This document shows positions 20,817 through 31,612 of a DNA stretch of 64,000 nt, piece after piece (position 1 is the stretch's first letter; the number at the start of each line of letters is the position of its first letter). Source of the DNA: Nitzschia sp. pyKryTriq1 (Eukaryota > Bacillariophyta > Bacillariophyceae > Bacillariales > Bacillariaceae). The notes under the pieces are model-generated. The model did no database searches, was not told the DNA's origin, and saw only the letters and a list, made by a program, of their open reading frames with translations. The DNA lies in contig OY101117.1 of assembly GCA_956465555.1 (NCBI GenBank), positions 806,001-870,000 of the forward strand, in the 5' to 3' direction. The translations under genes and the position numbers were made by a program.

Positions 20817-22730
20817 TCAAGATATTTCTCCATATTCTTCCGGCTTGTCGGTATAGCTCGACGTTGGAAGCTCCATATCATACTGAGGTACACGGGTCGC
20901 TCTGGATTTACTTCTCCGGCAGCATCCGCAAAACCAGCACACCCCAGCAACCGCAACGGCTGCTGCCAGACTTGAGGCAATCCAGAACTCTGCGGCCATG
21001 TAGGGAATAGTGATGGTCACTGGTTGATGTGCTTCGTCAATGGTGGAGGTACTACTATCATCAGGTTGACCATCGCTACCAGTTTGACCTTTGCCATTGT
21101 TATTGCTGGGACAGACGGGACATGCTTCACACGTTGTCTGTGCAGGACATACCGGGCAATTTTCTCCTCCCGGCTTCTGTCCTGCCCGCTGTATCGATTG
21201 CTCATAGTCATCAAAAGAAACGCCAAAAACAAGATTTCGCAACATATCCAAACTCACATCAGGCACATCCATAGGAACCATGTGTCCGCTGTGCAAGACC
21301 TTCAAATACATGAGATTCTTATATTCCTTCATGTATCCCCCCAATTGCCCCTTCGATGGCGCTTTCCACCCATAGCGCTTGGCGTTTTGATATTCGACTT
21401 GATGATCCCATTCAAAGCCTTCGACAGCGATCTCATTCCCCACATGATTACAAATTAAATCGTTGACACCATTGAAAAATAGCATCTTGACGTCATTGTT
21501 GAGCAAGTCTACCACATCCTTTGTGACACCCAGTCCGTCTTGATGCTTCAAAGCATTGTATGGAGGATCCGTGCATTCGCGGTAACGTTGTCCCGATTCG
21601 AAGGATGGGGTACTGTGAATCGCTTCCAGTACTTTGGTGAAATCGCTGCTGATGGAGCCAAAACCGCCGAGGTAGGCTTCGACGTCCTTGTGACCTGGCG
21701 GGAAATCTCGTGGTTTGGATTTGTGCTCCCAGAAATTATAGTCATATTGACTGACAGTGTACTCTGAGCCTTTTCCTTGCGAATTGTCGACAACTTGGTC
21801 CAACAGTGAAAAACATGTTCCAAAGACGTACTGCCCTTGCGCAAGGGCATTTTGACATTCACGTTCTTGTTCTTCCAGAGCTCGCTTTTGGGCCCGTCCA
21901 ATCAAACTGTATCCGTAGGCAGCCTCATGTGCACTATACTGAACCGTCGGATCCACCCACCCATTTCCAATGGCCGCACCAGTGAGCGGAATGGTAATGC
22001 TCGGCGATTTTTGGTTTTGCTTCTGGATGTAATTCATCATACTAGGAATGTAATGTCCCGCGTGCGATTCGCCGGAGAAAAATAAATTACGCTTCATGGT
22101 ATTTCCGTCCAGAAACTTGTCGGAATGCAAGGAAAGAAACTCTTTCAAAAAATAGTAAAAGTCAATATTGACCTCCTCATCGTTACGTGGATACTTTCCC
22201 GAGGTCGTAAAGGCGATCCCTGTCCCCACGGGCTGATCGATGTAGACGACATACGCCGGAGTGTTGTGCCAGCTGAACTCGGCAATGTCGATCTCCCAGT
22301 CGTCCGCGCCACCCTTTTTCACGAGACGGAAAGGACCATTTTCGATCCACAAGCCGTCCATGGAGCTACACGCGGGACCGCCATTCAGCCAAATGATCAA
22401 GGGAATGTCCTCGTCTGCCTTGGTGCTCGGCGGCGGAGCGAAGAGCCAGTAAAAGAGATATTTGTCGCCCCCGTCCGACGCTGGGAGCAAGCCGGCCCAG
22501 TGGTCCGTTGTGAACTTGGAGCTGTCCAACAGTGGAAGGTTCGTCACCAAGTGATCATCGGGCGACTTTGCCTTGGGGACGTTAACCGTCTTGCCCAGCA
22601 AATGACGACCAAAGTCGGTGACATTCAGCCCAGCTTCGTTGGGGAGTCGCCGCCTTGCATCCGTCACGACAAAGAGCAAAGCAGTCAACGCCAGGAAACT
22701 TTTTAAACGCATCGTGGAGAACACGGACAT
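20817..22730 (-). CDS. serine carboxypeptidase (S10), membrane-anchored
   Basis: One exon of 637 residues. A signal peptide (FLALTALLFVVTDA) leads into a full S10 peptidase. Visible features are the substrate-binding NGGPACSS (116-123), catalytic Ser222 in GESHAGHY, the Asp in GVNDLICN, and the His in HSGHMVPMD. It should remove C-terminal residues from peptides at acid pH in the secretory or vacuolar system. After the enzyme comes a short Cys-Pro linker (CPVCPAQTTCEACPVCPS), a Ser/Thr linker, one membrane segment (FWIASSLAAAVAVAGVCWF) and a short basic tail ending in a Tyr-containing cytosolic motif. A C-terminal anchor recalls yeast Kex1, which trims peptides in the trans-Golgi; most plant S10 enzymes lack it. 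The Cys-Pro linker is unusual. Confidence 0.9.
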   Translation of the reverse strand: MSVFSTMRLKSFLALTALLFVVTDARRRLPNEAGLNVTDFGRHLLGKTVNVPKAKSPDDHLVTNLPLLDSSKFTTDHWAGLLPASDGGDKYLFYWLFAPPPSTKADEDIPLIIWLNGGPACSSMDGLWIENGPFRLVKKGGADDWEIDIAEFSWHNTPAYVVYIDQPVGTGIAFTTSGKYPRNDEEVNIDFYYFLKEFLSLHSDKFLDGNTMKRNLFFSGESHAGHYIPSMMNYIQKQNQKSPSITIPLTGAAIGNGWVDPTVQYSAHEAAYGYSLIGRAQKRALEEQERECQNALAQGQYVFGTCFSLLDQVVDNSQGKGSEYTVSQYDYNFWEHKSKPRDFPPGHKDVEAYLGGFGSISSDFTKVLEAIHSTPSFESGQRYRECTDPPYNALKHQDGLGVTKDVVDLLNNDVKMLFFNGVNDLICNHVGNEIAVEGFEWDHQVEYQNAKRYGWKAPSKGQLGGYMKEYKNLMYLKVLHSGHMVPMDVPDVSLDMLRNLVFGVSFDDYEQSIQRAGQKPGGENCPVCPAQTTCEACPVCPSNNNGKGQTGSDGQPDDSSTSTIDEAHQPVTITIPYMAAEFWIASSLAAAVAVAGVCWFCGCCRRSKSRATRVPQYDMELPTSSYTDKPEEYGEIS

Positions 22731-23156
22731 TGACTGTATTGTTTCGAAATATGCTGATCACTGATTTTATTAACCAGCTAGTCTACAGACAGTGTACTGT
22801 ACCGTAGTCTAGTCTCCACGACTCGTAGAAGACTGCTCGACGCAAATACTGGAATTCAGGGATACTTGTGGCGAGGCTCAATGCTCAAAGGTCAATGCCA
22901 ACTGCAATGAAGAACGTGTGTTGCGGGGCAATTTTTTTACTGGTGTGGGCAGAAATTTTTGATTAACCCGAGCGCAGCGAGGGTCGCCAAGTTTAAGCTC
23001 ATAACCTGATGGTTATTATCTCGCTGATGGGTTCCATACTCTTCCTACCACTACTCGGGTAGTAGTTAGTAGTAGAGGACGACTAGTTGTAGTAGTAGAT
23101 TGTCAACAAGGAGGTAGTAACTGCTCTACCAGTACTGTAGTAGACTGTTGACGAAC

Positions 23157-23345
23157 TCTACCCCCCTACTACTAGTCAGTAGCAGTAGAGTCCTCTAGTA
23201 GTACTATGGGTAGAATCTGTGACTGCACGACCACAGCGCTAGTAGACAAACTCTAGCCCACTACTACCGGTAGTCAGTAGTAGTAGAGTCTACTAGTAGT
23301 ACTACGGGTAGAATTTTGTGGCTGCACGACCACAGTGCTAGTAAT
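23157..23345. repeat. tandem repeat, two diverged units of about 95 bp
   Basis: Two adjacent units share CTACTA...GTAGAGTC(C/T)(T/A)CTAGTAGTACTA, then GGGTAGAAT and CTGCACGACCACAG(C/T)GCTAGTA. They differ at perhaps a tenth of positions. Both are rich in the TAG/CTA palindromic words of this genome. Confidence 0.65.
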
Positions 23346-23609
23346 ACTCTTCCTACTACTTGCTGCTCTACTATCCTCAGTACTGCACTTGACAAGTGAC
23401 GAGGAAGAACCTCTATGAGCTACAGTAGTAGAGTCTACTGATCCAGCATGAAGGCCCAAATGTGATTTGGGCTCAATGAGCCCACTTTCCGGCAAAGAGG
23501 TTCTCGTCCATCCATATTGAATCGGTCCCGAACGAATGCGCACAGATTGGCAGCAGTGAGCTCCCCAAAAAAATCATTAAGTCGCTCTTTACTAGCAGCG
23601 ATGACTTTG

Positions 23610-24026
23610 TTACTCATCCAGCAATCTGGCTTCTTCCTCCGATTCCAATTCAACCAGATCCTCTACCTTCTTTTTAAAGTTCTTGACGGATTTTTCATCA
23701 TGCTTCCATTGCAAGTATGCAATGAACTTTTGACGTTGTATCTCTTGGTAGACCCGTTCTTTGAAAATTCGTGGATGGAAGGCTTGATATTCGGGACGTA
23801 GTTCTTGTAGCTTGCAGGGTTTCATCTGCAGATGTTTCCCTTTTTTACTGTCTTTCCTTAATTTCCTCACTGCTTTTTTTGTTGAAGTGTCAAGGTGAGT
23901 TTTGTTTTGTTCACTCTTTTGGGGGTACATAAAGGGGGTAGGCCTTGGGCCAAGATTCTTGGCCTGAGGCCAAGATTCATTCTTGGCCTGGGCCAAGACT
24001 ACAGTAGGCCAAGCGGGCTTTGCCAC
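23610..24026 (-). other. Lys/Glu-rich open frame of doubtful status
   Basis: A frame of 138 codons whose middle reads like real protein: a KKAVRKLRKDSKKGK cluster, then RPEYQAFHPRIFKERVYQE and a charged helix. Its first 30 codons lie in a TTGGCC/GGCCAA repeat cluster, which is unlikely for a gene start. Another frame at 23435-23653 overlaps its end. It may be a remnant of a repeated element ORF. I do not recognise a family. Confidence 0.25.
23938..24010. repeat. inverted-repeat cluster of TTGGCC/GGCCAAGA words
   Basis: GGCCTTGGGCCAAGATTC, TTGGCCTGAGGCCAAGATTC and TTGGCCTGGGCCAAGAC follow one another. Each is a short hairpin, and together they form a nested set. Confidence 0.7.
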
Positions 24027-25287
24027 GGAGCGTGGCTCTAGCGCGAAAGAGCATTGTCCATGAGTATAGGTGTGGTCATCCTCGCCGCTGCCAATATGGG
24101 CAGAGTGATTGCCACAGCCTTGTTTTGTTGCTCAGACATGGCAACAAGAAGCCCCAAGCAGATATGTTGCTATTAGTAGGGTTGAGATGGATTCTACTAC
24201 CTTTAGGCTCCAAGAACTGAATGGTATTGTGTCCAAAATGGGTGCCGTATGATGGGTTTGTTGTTGTTGTTGTTGTTGTTGTTGTTATCGAAGTCATGGC
24301 GGCAATACACTCGATAAAGGTCTGCCCGTCATCAGGGAACGATGAATCAAGTTGTGACCGGTGTGACGGGCAGCCAGACGTCTTGTACCAGCTCTACGCG
24401 TCCTACTACTCCGGGCTGGCGAAAGTCGCCAGCCATACGTACCAGGTACCGGTAGTGTACCGACCCAGCAGCAGGCCGGCCCTACCCAGCCGCTGGAAAT
24501 TGCCTTTCAATTTTATTATGCCCTTTGCATGGTCAAGTGCGTCATTGATCATTGACAGGGCCGGCTGTTGAACCAAAGGAAAATTTGATTGGCGAAAACA
24601 CACTGTTTAGTTTTTAACCTTGCCACTGGCTTGACACCTGAGTTGAACAAGAAAATTGACTGTGCATTAAAAAGTTGAGACGAATTCGGATTAATTATTG
24701 CTTTTGTTATTATGGTGGCGCTCTCCGAAGAAGCCTGCTGAATGCCATAAAAAAAAATTGGTCGGGCAGATGGACATCAAAGATACTATCAATACTTTTT
24801 CGAGAGCAAAATATGCACAGAGCACAGATAGTGTCATTATTTTGACGACCCCTCCTCCCCGCCCACCCCGACCGAGAAAGAAGCAACAAGCAAGCAATCA
24901 TCGACACAATCTCTTTCTCTTAAAGCACCCGTTGCCCGTTCACATACACCCAGTCGCCGTTGGTTCTGTTGTTGTTTCATCTTAGAATGCCAGAGAAAAC
25001 CTACACTTTCAGCCGAGCTCTACCCAGTGTCAGCCAACAAAACAATGACTCTCTGCCTAGGGCATCCGCTTTCTTTGGCTCGGATTATTATCGCTCGCAA
25101 CTATCGACTGGAAACCAGCAACATAGGAGCCCCATGGGTGAGCGTGGAGTTCTAGTCATCGTTGAAGCTGCTCTCCGACTCATCGGAGACGACGATGATG
25201 ATCTTCTTTGTTTGTGACGCTATGACCCACAACAAGAGCATCAACTGCGCTAGATAATTCGCTATATTTGACCCACATACACACAAG

Positions 25288-25316
25288 GACCCCCCCCCCC
25301 CACACACACACACACA
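25288..25316. repeat. poly-C followed by (CA)n tract
   Basis: An uninterrupted C run passes directly into CACACACACACACA. It is a simple-sequence tract likely to vary in length. Confidence 0.85.
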
Positions 25317-25817
25317 ATTTTGCTGCAATCCTGCAGCCTTCCACGAGTTCCACACTCACAAAGGAGCTAAATGCTACAGCCTAAACATTATAATAAACCA
25401 TTAGCCATGGCGTCCATCTTCCTTTTCACTGGACTTTGTATCTACCGTATTGGTGACTGACATGCTAGACTAGAGAGAAATGTCACTGGAAAATGTTTGA
25501 TTTTACTTTGTGCTTGGATTTCTTTCGAAGTAGGAATACGATTACAATCGGCAAGAAACAAGGAGCACCACGCGCCGTACAAATTACCATACAGTTATGT
25601 GTAGGACCTACCGATAATCTCGATGTAAATGTCACTTTGACGCTGGCTTCCGGCGGCTTCCATAAAACATCTTCAATCCCCGAGAAAGTTTGCGCCCCCT
25701 GCCTTACAACACCTCCACCCGCCATGTGCACGCACGACTACAAGCCTCATAATACTTCTATTGCAGTAGTGCCCTCTGTTCGTACTTCTAGTGTACAATG
25801 TACAACTCCCAAAATTT

Positions 25818-28316
25818 TCACCCCTTTTCAGGAACCTGTTCATTGTTTTGTCCATCTTCTGGCTCCCAGAAGTCGGTATCATCATACATGTAGCCATGGA
25901 GCAACTCGCCAGCAGCACGAATCACAAGTAAGGTAAGGACTAGATTGCGCAAGCGCGATCCTGGACGGGAGGAAAGGACGGCAGAAACGGCGCCAACGAC
26001 AACCACAGGCTGCGGGAGGGAGCCTCGTACACTGGCCCAACGACAAACCCCACCCGCCAAGAGTGAAGACGACCTCAATAAGGTTTGAAGTATTTTGATC
26101 AGCGACCCCGAGCCTAGAAAGGACATCGGGCGATAAAACATGTCGTCCCGATGTTGAGCTTGCTTGTCAGTCCCAAACAACATGGAGAGCAATGAGTCCT
26201 CCTCTTCCCAGATAGGTCTCTCACTAATTCGACGTTTCCTTCCTGGCTGGGGTGCTCTTCCCCGCGCGTAGGATACAGCGTCCGTCCCCTCTACATTTCG
26301 TTCATCCTCGCGCTCTTGGTTCACCCAACGATTGTAGTACTGGCTGTCTTGGTGAATTCCAAGTAAATAGTCGAACTGTTCTTCCATACGATCTTTCCAG
26401 TTACCACTTCGTTGTCGTCTCCCAGCCGCAGAAGTGGGCTTCCGTCGATCACTCGATGACGATGCAGGGTTCGGTGATGTTTGGTCTTCGGGTCCCCAGA
26501 GGAAAGAGTCGAGCGAGCTTGCAACAAAATCCCCAAATTGGTCAAGCCCGTCCTCGTAGACGAAGGTATCATCACCGTCGTTTCTGCTGTATGGCGAGTA
26601 AATCCTCCGGCCTGTCACCGTGCGTCTTCTTGTACCAGGTTCACTGTAATCCTTCGCTGGAGCAAGCCTTGGAATGCCCGCTGAGGCGACCACTTGACGT
26701 TCACTTTGCGAATCATTGAGAGTCTCCGTCGTCGGGCCAGGACGCAGCCTTTTACTGCGAAGCCTATCTCGTGTGGCCCTTGACTTTGTCGATGGATGGC
26801 TGTGTTCCGGACCTCCAGATCTTGGCCTTGATCTCGTGTCTGTACCTTGGCGCGTCGTGGACCAACTTTCTCGATAAATCGGCTTTACATCGATTACGTC
26901 GTCGCTCCAACTCGTTTTCGAAAAATCTTCAACAACCGCATCAACAATGATTGGTGTGGTACCACTTGGATTTTCATCCGCCCCTTGGTGCTGGAATAGC
27001 CCTGAAACACCACCATATGCCTTTCGGTACGTTCTCCGTGCCTTGTTTCGCACTGTATCAGAAACTTTTCTTGGCATGGCTTTTACATTTTTGGACGCAA
27101 CCCTCGATGTTCGAGACCAGATTCCTTGTTCTTTGAGCGGAACGTCTCCGGAGAAGGAAGATTTATCAGAAGTGGTCGGGGCTTCAAAATTCGGTCCATC
27201 CACAGATCCACTAATACCTTCAAGCTCCGAGAAAGTACTTGCAGATTCGGTGCCAGCTGCCGGCGAAGAGTTTTCTTTGGAACGCTTCGCACGATCCAAA
27301 AGATCCTCCAGTTCCTGCCTGGTAGCTTGGGGAGAAAAAAAGATGTTCATCGAATCCAATTCGGACAATATTTCACGGATAGGTGCTATTGTTGTTGTTG
27401 TTGCTGTCGTTGTCGTCGTCGTTTTCCCCTCTGGAGTGCTATTGGCTTTCGGTCTATTGGTCCTTCTTTTCATCTTCCTTTCGTCACGAGTTTCGTAGGA
27501 AGGAGACGGATCTATGTCAACCTGAATCCGATCACTTTTTGTTTCTTCCTTTCGTGGTAGTCTTCTTGGAGGAACTCGACTGTTCTCTGCGAAACTGCTA
27601 TTGTGATCACCTTTGGACGAGGGCCGTCGTACACGACGTTTTGGAGCATCCAAATCTTCGTACGTCAGGTCGACGAGCTCGTTGAAGAGTTGTTGGGTTT
27701 TCCGACTTGCGATGCTGGTTGCTTTGCTTCCCATATCCACCACCTTTTCTGGCACTACCCGAGCAACAGTTCTCGACGTCTTGTCGACAAAACGAAACAG
27801 GGCATCCGAGGCAGATACCGATGATCGGCCTTGCTCTCGTCGTCGCTGCCGACGCCGCCGTCGAACATCACGTTCATTCAACGATCCTCCATCATCGGAA
27901 TAATAGTACTGGTAGTCTATCTCGGGCCACTTACTCCGCGTTCTTCTCCGCTGAGTTGATCGACGGTCTGACTGGCGCCCAGTATCATCATTTGATGAAA
28001 GAATTTCTCCATCTGGCCGTGGCATCGATATACCCTTTGAAAGCACCAACAGCGACTCCAGCTCTGATTTCGTAGCGGTAGAACGAAACTGGATTCCTCT
28101 GGCCTCGAGTTCCAGCAATATTTCCTCGAGTGGCCGTTGGGAGGTATATACACATTTTGCCCTTTTGGTAACAACTCGCGGTAACGTTGGCTGGAACGAA
28201 CGAGGTATCGCAAAACCATCGACTTGATGACGATGATTCTTCCATGGCGAAAGCAAAAGGGCGAATCCAACGACGAAAACGCCAAGATTCGTCGGAGTAC
28301 GTGTACCCTGGCTCAT
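25818..28316 (-). CDS. candidate plastid protein with two SAP-like motifs
   Basis: One exon of 832 residues. The N-terminus has a hydrophobic segment (LGVFVVGFALLLSP) followed by VDGFAIPR, which resembles the ASAFAP-type motif of diatom plastid preproteins (Phe at the cleavage site), then a basic stretch. Two similar helix-loop-helix segments stand at about 62-90 (PLEEILLELEARGI...TKSELESLL) and about 316-345 (PIREILSELDSMNI...TRQELEDLL). Their pattern matches SAP motifs, which bind DNA or RNA. Between them and after them the chain is Arg/Ser-rich and probably disordered. Hydrophobic helices near residues 765-810 (QPVVVVGAVSAVLSS and LVLTLLVIRAAGELL) suggest membrane attachment. A thylakoid- or envelope-tethered nucleoid protein is one reading, and it is inference only. 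Confidence 0.6.
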   Translation of the reverse strand: MSQGTRTPTNLGVFVVGFALLLSPWKNHRHQVDGFAIPRSFQPTLPRVVTKRAKCVYTSQRPLEEILLELEARGIQFRSTATKSELESLLVLSKGISMPRPDGEILSSNDDTGRQSDRRSTQRRRTRSKWPEIDYQYYYSDDGGSLNERDVRRRRRQRRREQGRSSVSASDALFRFVDKTSRTVARVVPEKVVDMGSKATSIASRKTQQLFNELVDLTYEDLDAPKRRVRRPSSKGDHNSSFAENSRVPPRRLPRKEETKSDRIQVDIDPSPSYETRDERKMKRRTNRPKANSTPEGKTTTTTTATTTTIAPIREILSELDSMNIFFSPQATRQELEDLLDRAKRSKENSSPAAGTESASTFSELEGISGSVDGPNFEAPTTSDKSSFSGDVPLKEQGIWSRTSRVASKNVKAMPRKVSDTVRNKARRTYRKAYGGVSGLFQHQGADENPSGTTPIIVDAVVEDFSKTSWSDDVIDVKPIYRESWSTTRQGTDTRSRPRSGGPEHSHPSTKSRATRDRLRSKRLRPGPTTETLNDSQSERQVVASAGIPRLAPAKDYSEPGTRRRTVTGRRIYSPYSRNDGDDTFVYEDGLDQFGDFVASSLDSFLWGPEDQTSPNPASSSSDRRKPTSAAGRRQRSGNWKDRMEEQFDYLLGIHQDSQYYNRWVNQEREDERNVEGTDAVSYARGRAPQPGRKRRISERPIWEEEDSLLSMLFGTDKQAQHRDDMFYRPMSFLGSGSLIKILQTLLRSSSLLAGGVCRWASVRGSLPQPVVVVGAVSAVLSSRPGSRLRNLVLTLLVIRAAGELLHGYMYDDTDFWEPEDGQNNEQVPEKG

Positions 28317-30611
28317 TGAGTATTGTGGTTGTTCAGTGCCTGTCGGGGGACTTCCGTGGAAGAATATACTCTAGAGAGGACAGTTCGAACGATAGACGAG
28401 GACTGTGAGCGGCCACTTCTAACTTCTACACATACCGGTACCGGTACCGGTAGGCCTTCATACCGGTACTGGTACATCATGCAATGCCGCTAAATATTAT
28501 TGGCGCAGCGGTTGTTGTGTTATTGTTGTGCATTGTGTACTCCATTCGTACTGGTGCTACGAGTACGTACAGTACCACGTGTACGTTGCACATACCAGGT
28601 TATGACCCTATTATCGGGCGTGAAATAAGTTGTGTTTGTAACTCGTTGTAAAACTAGTTTAGATTGAGATTGTGTCGTTGTCGCCATCAGTCCCGTCCCC
28701 ATGATGTCCATCTTCTTGGTCGTCGTCATTACGATGATTGGCCAAGGATTGGACTGAATTGTTGGGCAGATGTCCGTGGCCAGGATGCCAAGGGAAGTTC
28801 GGGGTCACTTGTTGCTCATGATGCGAGCGTCGTTGGGACCACAGGTAGTTGCGACACAGTCGAGTCCATGTGGATGCCATATAACGAGGATCACGAGGAT
28901 CGTGGTCAATTCAACTGACTCATGATGATACGAGATCAGTTGTTTTCTTTCAGGGAAAGAGCATTGAATAACTGCAAGGGTGTGTGTACAGGAATATTCA
29001 CATCGTCGGCAACAAAAGCTGCGTTTTTGCGAGATAGCACGCCAAAAGGTGAGATGTTTCCTGTGTCTTGGTCATACTTACTCTGTGCCCAAAGCACTGG
29101 TTCCGTGGGCACATTTCTTCCGTAGTGTTTCGGCCCTCATGGTGGCCTTGAATGAATCAACGGGTAGAGAGCTGAAGCTCTGATCAGAATGCGTTATCTC
29201 TAACGTGATATAGAAATTATGAGATTATTTTACAAGTGTTTTCGTCTATTCTCAAAACCTTGATAGAGGGAAGGGAACTCCTCCGATGTTCGCCGAACCT
29301 CGCTGGGTATCGCCGAGGTTCTTCGCCAGTCTCTGATATTCGGAGACATTCGGCGGAACCATTAGCCGCACGTTTGGGCAACCATATCCGCAAGCGCGTT
29401 ATCCAAAAAGGGGGACGTGCTGGATAGCGCAGCAATGCCCATGAAAGGTGGGGGCTTCGCCCCCCCAACCCCCCCCCCCCCCATTTTTTCTAGCGCATTG
29501 ATGACGAGCGAGGCATGCCGCCCTCGCTGAAAGAGCGCACTGTGATCTATTGTATGACCCAAGCAGTGTCCCGCACTTGTCGCCAATTCTTCTTGCACAT
29601 GCCCCCGAAGAATTCTAAAAATGTCGCATTGGAGTAATTGTGTAAGTAATCCACGTCGCATTCTGAGGGCTTCAACGAAATAGGACCTAGTCGTAGCTTC
29701 CATAGGAAACCAGTACCAAACGGACAAATAATGACACGCTGGAGTTCTGCTGTTAGTGATCTCGAAATATTTAGCTTTAAGTAATTACTTAACAAAACTC
29801 CAAAAGAACCCGGAGTTTTGCCAAGTGGGTCTCCCTCCAAACCTCCCTTTCGCTAGCGAGTACTGTACTAAAGTCCTCGGTTACAGTACTCGTCTACGTT
29901 GTACGTGATCGAAGTACTGTACCTCCTGTAGATAGATTTTATTTGAAAATGAGAAGATAGAACAACTAGCGGGAAAAGTGGTAGTGAGAACCCTGTTATG
30001 AGTTCCGCGATGCCTATAATTATTTTAATTATGAACTTCAAGTTATAATTATCAGAGTTCGGAGTAACTCTATCATTAACGTCAATAATATAATAGCCAA
30101 GGGTTCCTTCTCCTGACTCAGTGAAGTGATTAATGCCCCCGACCACCCGTTGGTGCTTGACGCATGCGCACTCCAAGGATCTCTATTCCGTGTACATATG
30201 TACCAGGATACTTGACTTGTACCTTACCAGGGACAATTTTGACAGTAGTTTGTCAAGCGCTACCAACTACGGTACGGTCGGTACAAGCAAGTACGCCATG
30301 CATCCCTGCTTTTTGGTTGCAGATAAAAAAGTGCGTCATGTTCTTGGCAACAAAAGACAAAAGTTTCGAAAAGCCCGTCATGCACCACCGGGTAGTCTGC
30401 TACCGTAGCTCTACAGCTAATACTCTACTCTACTCTCGACTACTCTAGTAGAGTAACAGTCTTCGTATACCTCTACTACTAGTAGAGACTACTTGTCTAC
30501 CAGATAGGAGGTGGTGGTGGAATGTAGAAAAGTCTAAAATATAATACACATTGTTATTTTCGGCCAACCCACGCCGATAAAACGTCTAAAGGATCGGGAT
30601 AGTTGGAAATA
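28317..30611. other. gene-poor region with palindromic words and poly-C
   Basis: No firm gene. Features include a run of overlapping ACCGGT/GGTACC palindromes at 28430-28475 (ATACCGGTACCGGTACCGGT and more), a poly-C tract at 29460-29483, an AT-rich part near 29990-30090, and CTACTAGTAGAG hairpin words at 30420-30500. Frames at 28659-28880 and 29362-29727 read on the minus strand like faint protein remnants but match nothing I know. Confidence 0.45.
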
Positions 30612-31612
30612 CTAAGGGGCGAAACGAAGAGCGTTGATAGCCGCATTCACGATATCGGCCGTAGAAGTCTGATTCTGGAATCCTTGTTGGTTTTGGTTGG
30701 AGTTGAATCCACCAAACGCGTTGTGAGAGAACGAATTCATCATAGGATTTGGGGCATTGAACTGTTGGAACATGTCCATTTGTCCACCGAGTCCATTGAA
30801 TCCTCCAGGCCTCAAGGCTTGGGTGAGGTTCATGCCACCATTGTTTTGGAACATACCAGTGTTCATGGCAGCCTTTTGCTTCATGAATTGGTCCAACAAC
30901 ATGCGCTTCTGGTTTTGTTCGGAACTCAGAGAATCCAGAGCACGCTTTTGAGCGAGCATGTGCATATTGCTTTGGTCTTGCTTTCGGGTGGTAGCAGCAG
31001 TGATTGATCGCATCTTGGTCATGAGCTCGAGCTCGTCGCGCTGGAAGAATTCATTTCCAAAGATGATTGGATCGTCGGGACCAATGCCTCGGTTCACTTG
31101 TCGGAATCCCCAGCGGTAAAGCTTGCGCGTGAAACTGCTGAACTTGGTTGCTTTGAAGAAACGTGGGAGGACCTTGCGCGTGAATTCATCGGGGTTACGG
31201 ATGACGAAGGATTTGCCATCAGGCAACCAAGCAACACAGAAAGTTTCCTGGTCTTCCTTTTGCGCAAGTTTCATCATGTTCATGAGCTGGACAAAAAGGA
31301 CAAGAAAGAGACGGGTGTGAGACAACTTCCGGTCACCGAACGGGCAAGGTTCTCGGCCTGTAATACTAGTAACACTGCACTCACCTTTTCTGGGAAAGTC
31401 AAGGCCGAATCAGGCTTCTTGTGTTCCGGGATGAATCGTTTGCTCTGGTCAGCCTTATCATTCTCCGGTTTGGCTTCAGCGGCGTTGTCTGAATGATGGG
31501 AGTCAGCGGTTCCTTGGTCCTTGTCGGTTGTATTTGGTCCGTTGGTGGGGAGCGGAGTTGGAGCGGGAATCTCGGTTCCGTCGATGGATGTGGGGATGTC
31601 GTTGGTTTGCAT
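30612..31612 (-). CDS. heat-shock-factor-type transcription factor (HSF)
   Basis: Exons 31612-31385 and 31286-30612 join in phase 0 across a 98-bp intron, giving 300 residues. The intron falls inside the DNA-binding domain: LTFPEK is joined to LMNMMKLAQ. The domain (about 70-165) is complete: FCVAWLPDGKSFVI, DEFTRKVLPRFFK, and the recognition helix FSSFTRKLYRWGFRQV, followed by the FGNEFFQRDE wing. It should bind nGAAn-type elements in the nucleus. The C-terminal half is Met/Gln/Asn/Gly-rich, probably an activation or low-complexity region; a clear heptad trimerisation domain is weak. The N-terminus is disordered (Pro/Thr). Many-member HSF families are typical of diatoms, so which stress or stage it serves cannot be said. 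Confidence 0.92.

Larger units (their letters stand above)
22731..25817. other. three-kilobase gene-poor region
   Basis: I find no convincing gene. It holds CTACTAG/TAGTAG-rich hairpin-prone sequence (22780-23400), a two-unit tandem repeat (23157-23345), a Lys-rich open frame (23610-24026), a TTGGCC/GGCCAA inverted-repeat cluster (23938-24010), a (GTT)n run at 24257-24285 and a poly-C plus (CA)n tract at 25288-25316. Codon patterns of the short frames look random. Confidence 0.5.

Noticed and set aside
28659-29727. Faint protein-like frames on the minus strand
   Set aside because: Short, overlapping other frames, containing simple sequence, and no family recognised.
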